Shown: positions 45,554 through 58,296, numbered from the stretch's first letter. The stretch: 64,000 bases of DNA from Cryptomeria japonica (GCF_030272615.1 NC_081415.1:600427644-600491643), one strand, 5' to 3'. Notes: generated by a model not told the origin, from the sequence alone. Program-made: numbers and translations.

Positions 45554-46560
45554 TGTGACATAAACAACAAGACACTACTCTAACCTTTAACTAGTACTTC
45601 TTATATACACCTAAAAATGGTCTGAAGATAATTAATCAAATAAGCAATTATTTAATTAATCCTCCTTCCCAATTTAATTGAATTCATCAACAATTTGATT
45701 AAATTCCCCCATTCATCTACTTATTAGAAAATCTAAGGATTTATTTAATAGGTTCATTTCAATAATTCCTTTTAATTAATTAATTCTTCCCCATCAAAAT
45801 CATTTCTTCTAATCCTCTAATTAATTAAAACAAATCAAATTCATGAGTTGTTGAGATTAATTAGCCTTTTCCATTATTTGAATTTTTAAATTCAAATTCT
45901 CCTAACTTCTACCACTCCTAAACCTAACCCATTTCATCCTAAATCCAACCTCTTCTAGAAACTTTGTGACACTTGTCACTGAGTGTTCCCTTTCATCCAA
46001 CCCCTTCTAGAAGCCTCTTGACACTTGTCACCATAGAGATGACAGGTGTTCCCTTTCATCCAACCCCTTTCCCAACCTCCTCCAATTTAACCATTGATAT
46101 CTTCAAATCAATCTTGACCGTTGATTCCTGCCACCTCACCCCTAGCCTTGGGAAAATCCTATAAATAGACCTCATTTTGGAGCACAAAGGGTCCCAATTT
46201 CATTTCATCTTATGCATTGTTACTATAGGCATCTAGCTTATAGTTTATCATTTTAGCAATGTTATCATGTTCAATTGTAGCTTAATTGCATCTCCATTTT
46301 AGCTTATTTTCTAGAATAATCATGAAATCATGTAGCTTAATCATGCTATCATTGCTAGATCATGAATCTTCATCATTTAAATCCCCCATTTAAGTGTAGT
46401 CAAGTCACTGGAGTTTGCATACCAAGATCTGAGAGAAAAATTCACACTCGCATTTATTAGGAGGCGATAGATCGCTTAGCTATGGTTTTGTATTTCTTTG
46501 ATTTAATTCACTAGCCATTGCTTGTAATGGTTTATTGAGTGCATTGTGTTTGCAGGTACA
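45554..46560 (+). repeat. Probable LTR remnant next to the Tat-like gypsy
   Basis: It starts TGTGACATAAAC and ends TTTGCAGGTACA, with a TATA box TATAAATA at 46160-46167 and the AT-rich then CCTCACCC-rich texture of the T1 LTRs. It runs straight into the middle of a gag gene. I found no matching target duplication, so the ends are soft. Confidence 0.4.
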
Positions 46561-47828
46561 TGTACACTTCACAAAGCATGACATTTTCATCGATAACTTA
46601 AATGATCAAATGAGTTATTACTTAAAAATGCAAGGAAACCAAAGTTTCAGAAAAATGATCGATAATGGAATCAGAATGGAGGAAGCCATGGTAAAGAAAG
46701 GTGAGTTGAAAATATATAAAGATGGAGTCCATCCTCCTAACAACAACAACAATCACAATGACAAGCCAAAGTTTTGGAATAGAAATAGAAATGTCATCAA
46801 TGATGGAATAGTGGATAACAACAATGTGAAACCAAAACAACTGATTTTTAATTTATCCACTCACTCAACAGTGGCTCAACAAAACAACAATCTATCAAAA
46901 CTTTCTTTCGCAGATAATTTACAAACATTGGCGAACCCCTTGGATCAGCACTAAAAACACTTCTCGCAAACAAATCGATCACTTTACTAGAAGAAAGGAA
47001 GTACAAATCTCAAATCAAACCACCTTGGTGGAATGATAATCAATATTGCGATTTCCATCGAAACAAGGGACATCACACAAATAGTTGTCAGAAGTTGAAA
47101 AATATCATACAATATTTGATTGATAATGGAGTAATAACTATGGATGGACATACGACAAACGAATCTCATACAACTTTTAAAACTTCGCTTCCAAATTATG
47201 AGAAAGGTGAATCATCAACAACAAACAATGGCAAGGGTAAAGCAAAGGTAAACTATGCTCATACATATGACAATGTGGTGAATGTGATTGTAGTTAAAGA
47301 AAAACAAAATCAGGAACATGCTCAGGCTATCACAAGAAGCAAAGCCAAAGTTGTTTTGCCAGGTCCTACAACAAACACATCATCCACTACAACAAAACAA
47401 TACAATCTAGTGGAACAATTGCAGAAAACACCCGCACAAATATCCATCTTGGAGCTTTTAAAACTTTCACCTACACACAAGGAAATTCTTGAACGAGCAT
47501 TAGTAGATACCACTGTATCCAAAGATCTTGATATCGACCAATTCCAGACCATGGTGGGACACCTCACGACCCCCCATTGCTTATCATTCACTGAAGAAGA
47601 TGACATGTCCTTGCAACATCCCCACAACGCTCCTTTGCATATTGAAGTCCTCATTCACAAAACGCGAGTTAAGCGTGTTCTAATAGATGGTGGAGCTAGC
47701 CTAAATATTTTCTCATTGAGTCTTGTTCATGCCTTCGGATATTCAGAAGATGCAGATGTTCGGAAAAGGATCACCATAAAAGCCTATGATGAAGAAGAAC
47801 GTTCCTCCAAGGGAATTGTGATACTACC

Positions 47829-49802
47829 TATAGTCACATTAATCTGTCCACTTAATTAAATGAATACTTAGTATTTATTTGATTATTTAACCATCAATTA
47901 ATAATTAATTAAATTAATATTTAATTAATTCATCTTAACCCTCTTCTCCTATTAATTAAATAAATTATTCAATTTATTTGATTTAATTCACTTAACCAAA
48001 TTCATACCATTAATTAAATAAATAAATCATATTTGTTTAATTAAATCTTCTCTCACATTTAAATAAATTAATATTTATTTAAATCCCCCAAAATCCCACC
48101 TCTCACATTTAAATAAATTAACATTTATTTAAATCACCTTTATCCTCCACCCACTTATATTTTCCTACAAAAGCAAGTTGCACAATTATTTTAAATAAAT
48201 CATTTATTTAAATCACCTTTATCCTCCACCCACTTGTATTTTCCTACAAATGCAAGTTGCACAATTATTTTAAATAAATAATTTATTTAAATCACCTTTA
48301 TCCTCCACCCACTTGTATTTTCCTACAAAAGCAAGTTGCACAACTATTTTAAATAAATTATTTATTTAAAATCCTATTTATCCTCACCCACTTGAAACCT
48401 TTAATGGTTTCCCTTAAAGTATTCAAACTTGATGGCTTTAAAGTCTTCAAACTTGATGGCTTCCTTCTATAGTCTTCTTAAGACTTTAATGGTTTTCCTT
48501 AAAGTCTTCAAGCCTTTGATGGTTCCCCTCAAAGTCTTCAAGCATTTTAATGCTTTATCTTCCTTTTTCTCATTTAAATAAATTAATATTTATTTGAATA
48601 TTTATCCAAATACAACTTGCACACATTTATTGAAATAAATGAATTTTTATTTTAATAAAATCCTATTTTCCCTCACCCACCAAATCCACTTGCAAAATCT
48701 AATCCCCTTCTAGATTCTTCTAACCCCTTCCTAATTAACTTAATCCATCCCCTAATTATTGTCACATTCCTAAGCAAAATGGAGTCACTTCTCAAAGCCT
48801 AAAAGTCTTTGATAACCATTAAAGGCTTTCAACCTTCAACCACTAAATGTCTCAAAGTCTTGGATAACCTTTGAAAGCTTCCAACCTTCAACCACTAAAT
48901 GGCTCAAAGTCTTTGATAACCATTGAAGGCTTTCAACCTTCAACCACTTAATCCCCAAAGTCTCCAATAACCATTATGGTTACCTCAAACCCTCCCACAT
49001 GGTTAAAACATTTGTTTTGACTCAACCTCTACCCAACCCAAGGGTCTCATCAAGCCTTTAATGCTTTGACCATGATTATCTCTTAATCATTTGCACAAAG
49101 GTTTATCCTTGCATTAACTCTTAATCCAGTGGGTAATCCTAATTTAGGCTTGACCCTTACCTTCTAGATAACCATGAGGTCTCCTCGGGCATTTAATGCC
49201 TCCAACCTCTTCTCTCAACCCAATCTTATGTTGACACTTGTCACCATTTCATTGGTGTAAATTGTGCACATGGATCCCCAACTTTCAAGCTTGACCTTTG
49301 ATTAAACCTTTCAATCCTGACCATCCATTGCTCCATTTTTCCTATAAATAGAGCCCATTCCTTCATAATCCAGATCCTGAAAACTTGTATGCATTTAGGC
49401 TATAGACATTTTTAGAGAGCATTTAGCATAGCATAACTAAAATCTTCTCTTTTTGGTAAAATCAATCATTTTAGCATCAATAGCATAGTATTTAGCTTTT
49501 CATTTCATATTTGAAGCTTAATATTAAATCTCAATCCTCCATAAGCATCCATAGTGCAAAAAGCTACTGAGAGCTACACTCATTTGGGACTTGGAGAGGA
49601 GAGGAACAAGGGAGGAGCAACTATGAGCATCTTGATTAGCTATTTTATTCTATGTTTATATGCTTTCTATTTCATGCTTAATATCTCTCTTGATATGCCT
49701 GTTTAGGATAATCTTTTTGTTGCTAACACTAATGTTTGTTTCTTGTGCTCTTGTGTGTGTTGCCATTAAACAGATTTTCTAATCCTTTTTTGCAGAGCAT
49801 CA
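47829..49802 (+). repeat. Solo LTR of Tat family T1, 1974 bp
   Basis: A perfect CTACC duplication (47824-47828, 49803-49807) flanks it. It starts TATAGTCACATTAATCTG (TG changed to TA) and ends TTTGCAGAGCATCA. It matches 50006-51846 throughout. The TATA box TATAAATA is at 49343-49350. Confidence 0.95.
48110..48375. repeat. 84-bp tandem module in the T1 LTR, three copies
   Basis: Each unit has CACCTTTATCCTCCACCCAC, TTGTATTTTCCTACAAA, GCAAGTTGCACAA and a palindromic AAATAAATNATTTATTT. The same array is at about 50290-50550 in the next LTR. It is followed by short repeats of AAAGTCTTCAAACTTGATGG (48415-48545; 50590-50790), which are longer in the second LTR. Confidence 0.85.
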
Positions 49803-50005
49803 CTACCTATCAGAGTGGGACCTCTACAAAAAGACACAGCATGTCAAGTTCTAGACTTGGACTTATCATATAATGTACTCTTAGGGAGACTATGGATACA
49901 TGACTTACAAGCTATATCGTCAACATATCATCAATGTGTCAAATTTCCCTACGGGGACAAGAAATCACAATCTCTGCAGATGCAAATCCATTCCAATATT
50001 GCAGC

Positions 50006-51846
50006 TGTAGTCACATAAATCTGTCCACTTAATTAAATGAATATTTAATATTTATTTGATTATTTAACCATCAATTAATAATTAATTAAATTAATATTTA
50101 ATTAATTCATCTTAACCCTCTTCTCCTATTAATTAAATAAATTATTCAATTTATTTGATTTAATTCACTTAACCAAATTCAGACCATTAATTAAATAAAT
50201 AAATCATGTTCGTTTAATTAAATCTTCTCTCACATTTAAATAAATTAATATTTATTTAAATCCCCAAAAATCCCACCTCTCACATTTAAATAAATTAACA
50301 TTTATTTAAATCACCTTTATCCTCCACCCACTTGTATTTTCCTACAAAAGCAAGTTGCACAATTATTTTAAATAAATCATTCATTTAAATCACCTTTATC
50401 TTCCACCCACTTGTATTTTCCTACAAATGCAAGTTGCACAATTATTTTAAATAAATAATTTATTTAAATCACCTTTATCCTCCACCTACTTGTATTTTCC
50501 TACAAAAGCAAGTTGCACAACTATTTTAAATAAATTATTTATTTAAAATCCTATTTATCTTCACCCACTTGAAACCTTTAATGGTTTCCCTTAAAGTCTT
50601 CAAACTTGATGGCTTTAAAGTCTTCAAACCTGATGGCTTCCTGCTATAGTCTTCTTAAGCCTTTAATGGTTTCCCTTAAAGTCTTCAAACTTGATGGCTT
50701 TAAAGTCTTCAAACTTAATGGCTTCCCTTAAAGTCTTCTTAAGACTTTAATGGTTTCCCTTAAAGTCTTCAAGCCTTTAATGGTTTCCCTCAAATTCTTC
50801 AAGCATTTTAATGTTTTATCTTCCTTTTTCTCATTTAAATAAATTAATATTTATTTGAATATTTATCCAAATGCAAATTACACCATTTAATTGAAATAAA
50901 TGATTTTATTTTAATTGAAAACACCAAAATTCCTCCCACTTGCATTTTCCTACAAAATCCACTTGCATGCCTAAACCCCTTCTAGATTCTTCTAAACCCT
51001 TCCTAATTAACCTAATCCATCCCCTAAATATTGTCACATTCCTAAGCAAATTGGAGTCACTTCTCAAAGACTCCAAAGTCTTTGAAAAATAATTAATGCT
51101 TTGTGTGTTCAACAAATTAACCTCTAAAGTCTTCCAAACCACTTATGGCTCTTACATGACCATTAATGGTTAATTCCACTTGCACCCATGGTTAAGGACT
51201 TTGACCCCTAACTTAACCCTCATGTAACCCATGTGTCTCTTCAAAGCATTTATTTCTTTGACTAGGGTAACCATCATGTCCCCTCAAGCATTTAATGCTC
51301 CTTATCACTCCTCTCAAGCCTCCTCATGGTGACACTTGTCAACATGGGATTGGGTTGAAAGTCTCACATGGATTGAATATCTTTCAACCCTAACCCTTGT
51401 TAAGATTACTCAATCTTAACCCTTCATTTCCCCATTTCTTCTATAAATAGAACCCTTCTCCTCAAGCAAAAGGGAAGCATTAGAGTATTGTTGTTATACT
51501 AGCATTAGCATAGAGCTTTCTCATAGCATCACTATCTACACTTGCATAGCATTTGCTTATCATATTCAACTATCTTGAATCTCCATATGGCATCCATGGC
51601 TAGTGCTAAAAGCTGAGAGCTACACTCATTTGGGACTTGGAGAGGAGAGGAACAAGGGAGGAGCAACTATGAGCATCTTGATTAGCTATTTTATTCTATG
51701 TTTATATGCTTTCTATTTCATGCTTAATAGCTCTCTTGATATGCCTGTTTAGGATAATCTTTTGTTGCTAACACTAACGTTTGTTTCTTGTGCTCTTGTG
51801 TGTGTTGCCATCAAACAGATTTTCTAATCCTTTTTGCAGAGCATCA
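50006..51846 (+). repeat. 5' LTR of the large Tat element (family T1)
   Basis: It starts TGTAGTCACATAAATCTG and ends TTTGCAGAGCATCA. The TATA box TATAAATA at 51443-51450 is followed by GAACCC. It is close to the solo LTR at 47829-49802 but differs in the number of CTTCAAA..TTGATGG repeats. Confidence 0.95.
51443..51450 (+). promoter_or_regulatory. TATA box of the T1 5' LTR
   Basis: CTATAAATAGAACCC about 400 bp before the LTR end. The same TATAAATAGA is in the solo LTR (49343) and in the LTR remnant (46160). Confidence 0.6.
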
Positions 51847-51864
51847 TTTGGTGAACCCAACGTG
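51847..51864 (+). other. Primer-binding-like motif of the large Tat element
   Basis: TTTGGTGAACCCAACGTG follows the LTR directly. It is shared with modest changes by two other elements in the window. I do not assign the tRNA. Confidence 0.65.
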
Positions 51865-53544
51865 AATCAAAGAGCAATCATTTTGAAGACTACTAACTTT
51901 TGAATGTTTTAATTGACACACGGGTCATTCTCTTGTGTTTTTGTTCTCAATTTAGCACCTTCGCAAATTGATACTTTAGCGCTATTGTCTATATTGTTGC
52001 TCTTTCGTATTAAATAGCACTTATGTTTTCACACAGAGTAGAGCTATTGTAACAGAGAGTTGTAAGAAAATTCCTTGTAACCGAAAACCAAAAATTTTAG
52101 GCTTGTAGAAGCCCACCAAAACATGTGGATTTTTCTAACTAATTATCTTTTGTGCAGGTTTTAACTAACCCCTACAATAGGATTTTTTAGCAATTTTAGC
52201 TTAGGAAATAAATTTGTTCATATTTCTAACTTCGTCTTTCAAGTTAGGATAAAATAAATTCATTTTCCTTTTGGGTTAAAATCAACTACACATTCATTTG
52301 GAGTTTTAAAAAGAACCACATCTTTCATTTAGAGCTCTAAAAAGAATCACATTTGTTCAAAGTTAAAAAGAATCACAAAAACAAACACGCAAATTTATTT
52401 TTTTGCAAAGTTAGGAACAAATTCTTTTGGTGCTTAAAATCAACAAGGCAAATTTTATTTCTTGCATCAAGCTAAAACTCATAATCCACACTTCCATTTT
52501 TGGTGCAAATAATCACAATCAAATTGTCTCATTTTTACAGCAATTTTACTTCATGCAAACGTGTTTTTTATTAAGTTAACCAGGATTTTCAAATTCTAGT
52601 TTACTCAAACAATTGCTTTTGAAAATTAAAAAGAACACCATGATTGTTGGAGCAACATCTCCAAATAGATAGAAAATCATTGCGATGACAAGTTAAAAGG
52701 AACGAGTGAATTTTGTGTTTGGTACACTTGTGCAAAAGAGTTGGTCGAGTGGTCCTACTTCTAACACACACTATCCTCTCCCTTGGCTCTCGTGGTCCTA
52801 GGTGCAAGAGAAAAGTGTTAGTAACACTCAAATTTAATCTTTTTAAAAGAGGTCTGCTAAGGGATCGATACTCTTGGGATCGACCTCAAGCGGTAAATCC
52901 TTCGAGCTGCTATAGAAATCAAGTGTGAGTGAAAGCTGTAGCCTTGGGTATAGCTGTTCCTGCAGTGTAACTGGCCGAAAGGACAAATGGGCCCCACTAC
53001 TAGTTACAAGGCTCTTAAGTGAGTCACTGCAGAATGAACTTATGTCCAAAAACATCGAACATGACTAAACACCTTTAAGTAGTAGCCCACCCGTTCTATT
53101 GATTGAGGATATTTGCAATATAATTTAGTGCAAGAGCATAGATGGTTTTGCTCCCAAGATACTCACCATACATATTTCCTTGAGTAGAAACATAGCTTTT
53201 TGAAAAGTCACTTGTGGCTTGATAAAAGTGGTGACTCCCCCATCATAAAGATCATCTATTTGTTATGCTCGTGCAAAACTTAGTATATCACATCCTTACC
53301 TACTAAGGCGGGATTCATAAGGTATGTAGTACCAAAGTCGAAGAAATATCAAGATGTGGGCTAAATTTATCACAAATGGCCATTTGACCTTAGGGATAAA
53401 AAGTGTTTGAAGTGTGTTCATTTTAGTCAAGACCAAGTGCAAATTGAGCCGACTTCAGGCTTTGGAAATACACCTTAAAATACATCTAAAGGAAGGGTTA
53501 TATAAAAGTCCAAGGATTGGGTTGATCTAGACCCATACTCATTT
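51865..53544 (+). other. Leader of the large Tat element
   Basis: Non-coding and AT-rich. 52600-53060 contains small ORFs on both strands without motifs. A block near 52860-52900 has GGGATCGATACTCTTGGGA and CGACC, a partly repeated GGATCGA motif. I see nothing else. Confidence 0.5.
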
Positions 53545-54093
53545 GTGCCTTTGGGGCAACGTTCTTATGTTTGTGTGCTTGCTTTGTTTTCTTGTCAAAG
53601 AAAAATCAGAAAATCACTTCCCAAAAACAAAGTATTCATCCAACCAAACATCTGTCCAAACAACCAAAAACATCAAAAACAAGGTACAAACAACAAAGAG
53701 TCAAATTTTATGACCATTCTTCACATCTTGCGAAAGAAGAAGCATCATCAGAATATCAACTTGAAAAGAAGACCATTGAGCTCAAAGGCTTTGATCAAAA
53801 GGAGGAAATTCTTCTATATAAATAGACAAATCTTTGTCTCACATAGAGTCTTTCTGCGTCACATGCGTCTCTACCTTCAAGGAAAAACAAACGAATTTGA
53901 TTCTGAATCATTGAACCATAGAGCTTTTATGCAATATAGAGCTCTGAGTTATCACAAAAACCAAGGAGGAAAGATTAATCCCAACTTCTTCCCAAACGTC
54001 TGTATCACATACAACATAGCTCGAGAAATACCACCAACACCCGAAAGGGAAGAGATAGAGTTTGTTCCATTTGTAACACAAAGTTTTTATTGA
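53545..54093 (+). CDS. Unknown ORF in the leader, upstream of gag (ORF1-like)
   Basis: An unbroken 182-codon ORF between LTR and gag in the same orientation. The product is strongly basic (many Lys, Arg, His, Gln) with RKKKHHQNINLKRRPL and RRKFFYINRQIF, then IPPTPEREEIEFVPF at the end. No known domain is recognised. Ogre-type Tat elements are known for an extra ORF before gag, and the place fits. It is striking that it is open while gag and pol are broken. It may still be chance, though 549 nt open in AT-rich sequence is long. Confidence 0.45.
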   Translation: MPLGQRSYVCVLALFSCQRKIRKSLPKNKVFIQPNICPNNQKHQKQGTNNKESNFMTILHILRKKKHHQNINLKRRPLSSKALIKRRKFFYINRQIFVSHRVFLRHMRLYLQGKTNEFDSESLNHRAFMQYRALSYHKNQGGKINPNFFPNVCITYNIAREIPPTPEREEIEFVPFVTQSFY

Positions 54094-54542
54094 AGTTGAA
54101 AACATTTTCATCCATTATCTCACTCATACATCATCACTTCATCATCAATCCATTCCAACTCTCAAAACATTAAGAGGTTCTTGTCCCAAGTTCTCTTTTA
54201 GATATTGCTTGAAATCAAACACATCACATCACTTTTTAGATTGTTTCTACATCTAGGATAAGCTCATCCTAAGAGACACATCTACGTAGGTTAAAACTAG
54301 TTCATGAGTGAATCCTCTCATTACTAGGTAGTTAAATTTGTAACACATCTCAGATTTCTCTACACCTTATCACATCAAAACTTATCAAACAAACAAGCAA
54401 TTCAAAGAAGGAATTTCGGTTACATCCACCTTAAAAGTGCTAGAGATCCACGTGCAACATAATTCACCAATCATCAATCTCTCATTTCATCAAAAACTCA
54501 TCATCATTTTCACACAACTTCAACAAAAAGCTTATAAACAAA

Positions 54543-56504
54543 ATAGCCCAAACCCGATCACAATCCAGGCAACGAGAAATAGAAAGGGAAGAAGAAGAAG
54601 AGGAAAATCTCAATGAATTTCAAGAAGCACTTGGAGGAAATGCAGATGATGAAAACCCAAGTACTCCCACTCCTGCAACAATAGAAAGGGCTCAGCATAA
54701 CCCTCTCTTTAACAGACTTTTTGACGAAATACTCAGGAGCAATGCGGATGCTCACTTCTTAAGACTCGCTCAAGAAGGAGCAAAACTCCCCTCTGACTTT
54801 GATCTTGCCCAATTAAGACAAGCATCAGAAAGACAAAGTCACCATGAAGAGGAAAGAGGTAGAGATCCCATCAGATATAACATTCCTCGAGGTAACCCAC
54901 CACCTCCTCCTCCAAATGAAATGGAGATGTTGCGGCAACAAGTCGAGAATCTCACCCAACAGCTTCATAGTGGTGTCAAGACTAACCAATTCTCACTCAA
55001 TGACATCTGTCCCTATCCTTTTGATAGGAATCTTTACATGCCACCATTTCCACGAGGATTCGAAACACCCAAATTTGAAAAATATAGAGGAAAGGGGGAT
55101 CCCCGCGATCATGTCTGAGAATTTCATTCCGCTTGTCTCGAAGTAGCATATGAAGACACATACCTAATGTGCCTTTTTCCCCAAAGCTTGGGAGGAACAA
55201 CCACATCATGGTTTTCCCGACTACCAGGAGGCATTAGAACATTTGAGGAACTCATCCAGAAGTTCCTAGCTCATTATTCTCATAACATTGAACACGACAT
55301 CACCATGGCTGATCTATGCAACACCAAACAAAAACCAGGTGAACTATTCTCAGTATTCTTGCAACGATGGCGCCAAATGTCTAGCAGACGTTCTCTTCAA
55401 TTACCTGAATGAGAACTAGTGGAAATATTCATTTCCAACTTAAACGAAGAAATGGAATTTCACCTGGATGTCAAAGACATAGACTCTTTTAATGATATGA
55501 TCACCAAGGGTTTAAAATGTGAACGGGCACTCATCAAGAAAGGACTCATCAAAATCTTTAATGAACCAAAAGATGGTCCTTGCCCGTGCTTCAATAGTGA
55601 TAAACCAAGCTTTTGGAATAAAAACAAGAATATCGTCAACGATGGGGTTGTGGATGCCCGGACTATCCAAAACGCACAACCTGTGGTTTGGTTTGCAGGA
55701 CAAAATCCTCCACCTCAAAACAACACAAATGTTCCTTCTAATCAAGGTCGCATCACATCTCACGATGAACCTAGACCTCGTCAGCAAAAATAGAAACGCA
55801 CATACACTCCCTTAGGGGAACCCATTGAAACAGTATTGCGACAACTCATTTCTCAAAATTTGGTCACTCTGCCTAAACTATCAAACTATGAGCCTCAGGT
55901 CAAACCGGCATGGTGGATAGATACTGAACACTGTGAATTCCATCAAGGAAGAGGACACAAGACAAGTAATTGTTACTGATTAAAAGATCTTATTCAGGAT
56001 CTTATTGACCGAGGAGAAATCGAAATTGAAGGACATGACCCAAAAATAACAAATAATGATCATCTGATGTTCAAAAATCTACTTCCATCACAAGATCAAA
56101 GGGGTCCTTCCACTTCCAGGCGAGGCACTGATACCATTGATTATACACAAGCTGTGTATAATTACATTGTAAATCATCTGTATGATGCCAATGAACAAGT
56201 TGCAACTATAACCTTCAAAAATCCCAACTCAAATTGCAATGTTGTTACACGTCGTGGCAAGGTCACCATAAAGGCAGCTCCACAAGGCACCACCTCCATC
56301 CCAAAGCAGTACAATCTTGTGGAACAATTAGACAAAACCCCTGCGCTTATATCCATTTTAGAGCTTTTGCGTCTATCACCATCTCATAAAACTATCTTGG
56401 ATCAAGCACTCCAAGAGGCGTCAGTCCCTGCAAACCTGAATACAGACCAATTTCAAGCAATGGTTGGAAGTCTAAAGTCATCACCTTGTCTCACTTTTTT
56501 CTGA
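54543..56504 (+). pseudogene. Gypsy gag and protease N-terminal part
   Basis: Text with MAQTRSQ-like character begins at 54543, where the first codon is ATA; no nearby ATG is in frame, so the start codon seems to have mutated. A Glu-rich stretch, then PPPPPPNEMEMLRQQVENLT, leads to the retrotrans_gag domain (PKFEKYRGKGDPRDHV; SWFSRLPGGIRTFEELIQKF; QKPGELFSVFLQRWRQM). The CHHC knuckle CEFHQGRGHKTSNC is at about 55932-55973. It ends in QYNLVEQLDKTPALISILEL. Stops: TGA at 55116, 55410 and about 55977; TAG at 55791. A 1-bp change in a T run near 56495 moves the frame. Confidence 0.9.
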
Positions 56505-58296
56505 AAGTGACAACTCTTCCTTCCAGCAACCTCATAACGCTTCGCTACACATTGAAGGCTTTATCAACCAACACAAGATCAAGCGAGTCTTGATCGATAA
56601 TGGAGCAGGCCTGAACATTTGTACACTAAAGTTGGTCACAGCATTGAGCTATGCGGTAGAATCAGTGGATCCTCGTAAGAAGATCACAATCAAAGCCTAT
56701 GACGATGCAGAGCATTCATCCAAAGGAGCTGTGGTACTACCAATCTGCATGGGCTCTGTGGTAAAGCACATAATCTGTCAGGTTCTAGACCTTCCTCTGC
56801 CATACAATCTATTGTTAGGAAGACCTTGGATACATGCCATGCAAGCCGTTCCATCTACCTACCATCAATGTATCAAGTTCCCACATAACGGTGTAGAGAT
56901 CACAATCCTGGGCAATGCAAATCCCTTTGCATATTGCCATAATATCAGCCATCAACCAGAGATTACCATTCCTAATAATAGAGAAGCCATTTCCTCCGCA
57001 TCATATATAAGTCTTGCCTCTCTTGCCAGTTCAAACACCACTATACCCAAGCAAGAAAAGCTTAAGATGAAGATAGCAGAGGAAGGTCCTGGGGAATACA
57101 ACTTGAGTCAACTCTTTTGTGTGGGACAAATGCCCACTTCTCCTCGAACACATGGTAAACCATAGCAGTTACTTCAACAACCACTAATCACGCCAACATG
57201 TGCTTTGACGCCTTTCATCCTTGGCAAGAGTCAAGAAGAAGAAACCCAAGATGAGGACTTAGCGGACTGGATCTATAAAGATCCCATCCCCACTGATATA
57301 CCACAAGTTAGACTCCCTACGGATCAGTATGGCAAAGGCCTCCTCATTATGCAAAGAATGGGATATGATGGTCAGAGTGCTTTGGGATATTGCAAACAAG
57401 GATGACATGAACCTCTGCTACCGGAATTAAAGCCCAAAGGTAATACATGCCTAGGCTTTGAAAAAGAGATTTTTCCTAAATTAAAATTCAAAGGAAAACC
57501 CAGCAAACCATTATGTTAGCCTACTGCCAAAAGGACACCTTTCATTATCAAAGCGGCATCAAGCACCATCCCCACTACCCCACTGAGGCTCAAAATCCCA
57601 ACACAACCATCACCAATGCCAATCATCCCACCAATCAAGCCTGTAATCCCATCCGCAACAACAAAAACATCCAAGACATCATCAGCAGTAGCAACTGTAT
57701 CAGAACCCGCAGCAGCATCTATGGCACCAGCAGTTCCAGCAGAAGCCACTGAGTCAACACTGCCAATACTCCTCATACCAGATCCTTTAATCCCCATCGA
57801 CCTTCCTGCAACACCGATCACTACAAAGGTACATCAACCAATCACACCTGTAGTATTTAACTCCAAGGACATCCCAATATGGTATGATAATCGGATGCTG
57901 GAAAGTGATTCAGAGACCGACTCACATGAATGGGAATTTGATTCGGTACAGCTTAACACTTTAGATGAGGAAGACACATCATCACCTCCATCATGCAAAG
58001 ACATCCCTGTTTACGGAGAAGCACAGATCAAGACCACTTGGGTTTCTGAACTGGAAACATCTTCCACAGACCCTACGTCTCATCCTACGCCTGATTCTGA
58101 TAGGGAAAGTACCATCAACAACCTTCACCATAACGTCTTAACCCTCACTGATACGTCCAACGCACTTAACCTAACCGATGAAGTAATGCCCATTATCCAC
58201 CCTAAACTCATCGAATGGAACCAACCAAATCCCCCATGTCTTGACCTCTTCCAAAACGATGAGGCCATCATTGACTTTTTTGGAATTAAGGGATAA
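56505..58296 (+). pseudogene. Gypsy protease, G-patch and linker
   Basis: Protease text runs from HIEGFINQHKIKRVLIDNGA (about 56551-56610), with Asp-Asn-Gly where the older copy has Asp-Gly-Gly, to YNLLLGRPWIHAMQ and YHQCIKFPHNG. A G-patch-like segment is at about 57322-57405 (YGKGLLIMQRMGYDGQSALG), then a Pro/Ala/Thr-rich linker (57560-57830) and an acidic Ser-rich linker to 58290. Stops: TAG at about 57163, TGA at 57403 and TAG at 57517. A frame change lies near 58280 in a T run. All of this would be one polyprotein in an intact relative. Confidence 0.87.

Larger units (their letters stand above)
46561..50005 (+). mobile_element. Tat-like gypsy fragment (gag to protease), split by a solo LTR
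   Basis: It holds the C-terminal half of gag, the knuckle and the protease, similar in text to the element at 54543-57100. It is cut at 47829-49802 by a solo LTR (target duplication CTACC) and ends at 50005, where a larger element inserted. The two coding halves rejoin cleanly: ...IVILPI and then RVGPLQKDTACQVLD. Confidence 0.88.
46567..50005 (+). pseudogene. Gypsy gag C-terminus and retropepsin (interrupted)
   Basis: Gag C-terminal text (DIFIDNLNDQMSYYLKMQGN; NKPKFWNRNRN-like) lies at 46567-46950. A frameshift near 46950 follows. The CHHC knuckle CDFHRNKGHHTNSC is at about 47048-47089. A linker with ITRSKAKVVLPGP and QYNLVEQLQKTPAQISILEL leads to the protease active site VLIDGGASLNIFS (about 47676-47714), with intact Asp-Gly-Gly in place of D-S/T-G. 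After the solo LTR, 49808-50005 carries NVLLGRLWIHDLQ and YHQCVKFPYGD. No RT remains. The protease is better preserved here than in the larger element (DNGA there). Confidence 0.88.
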
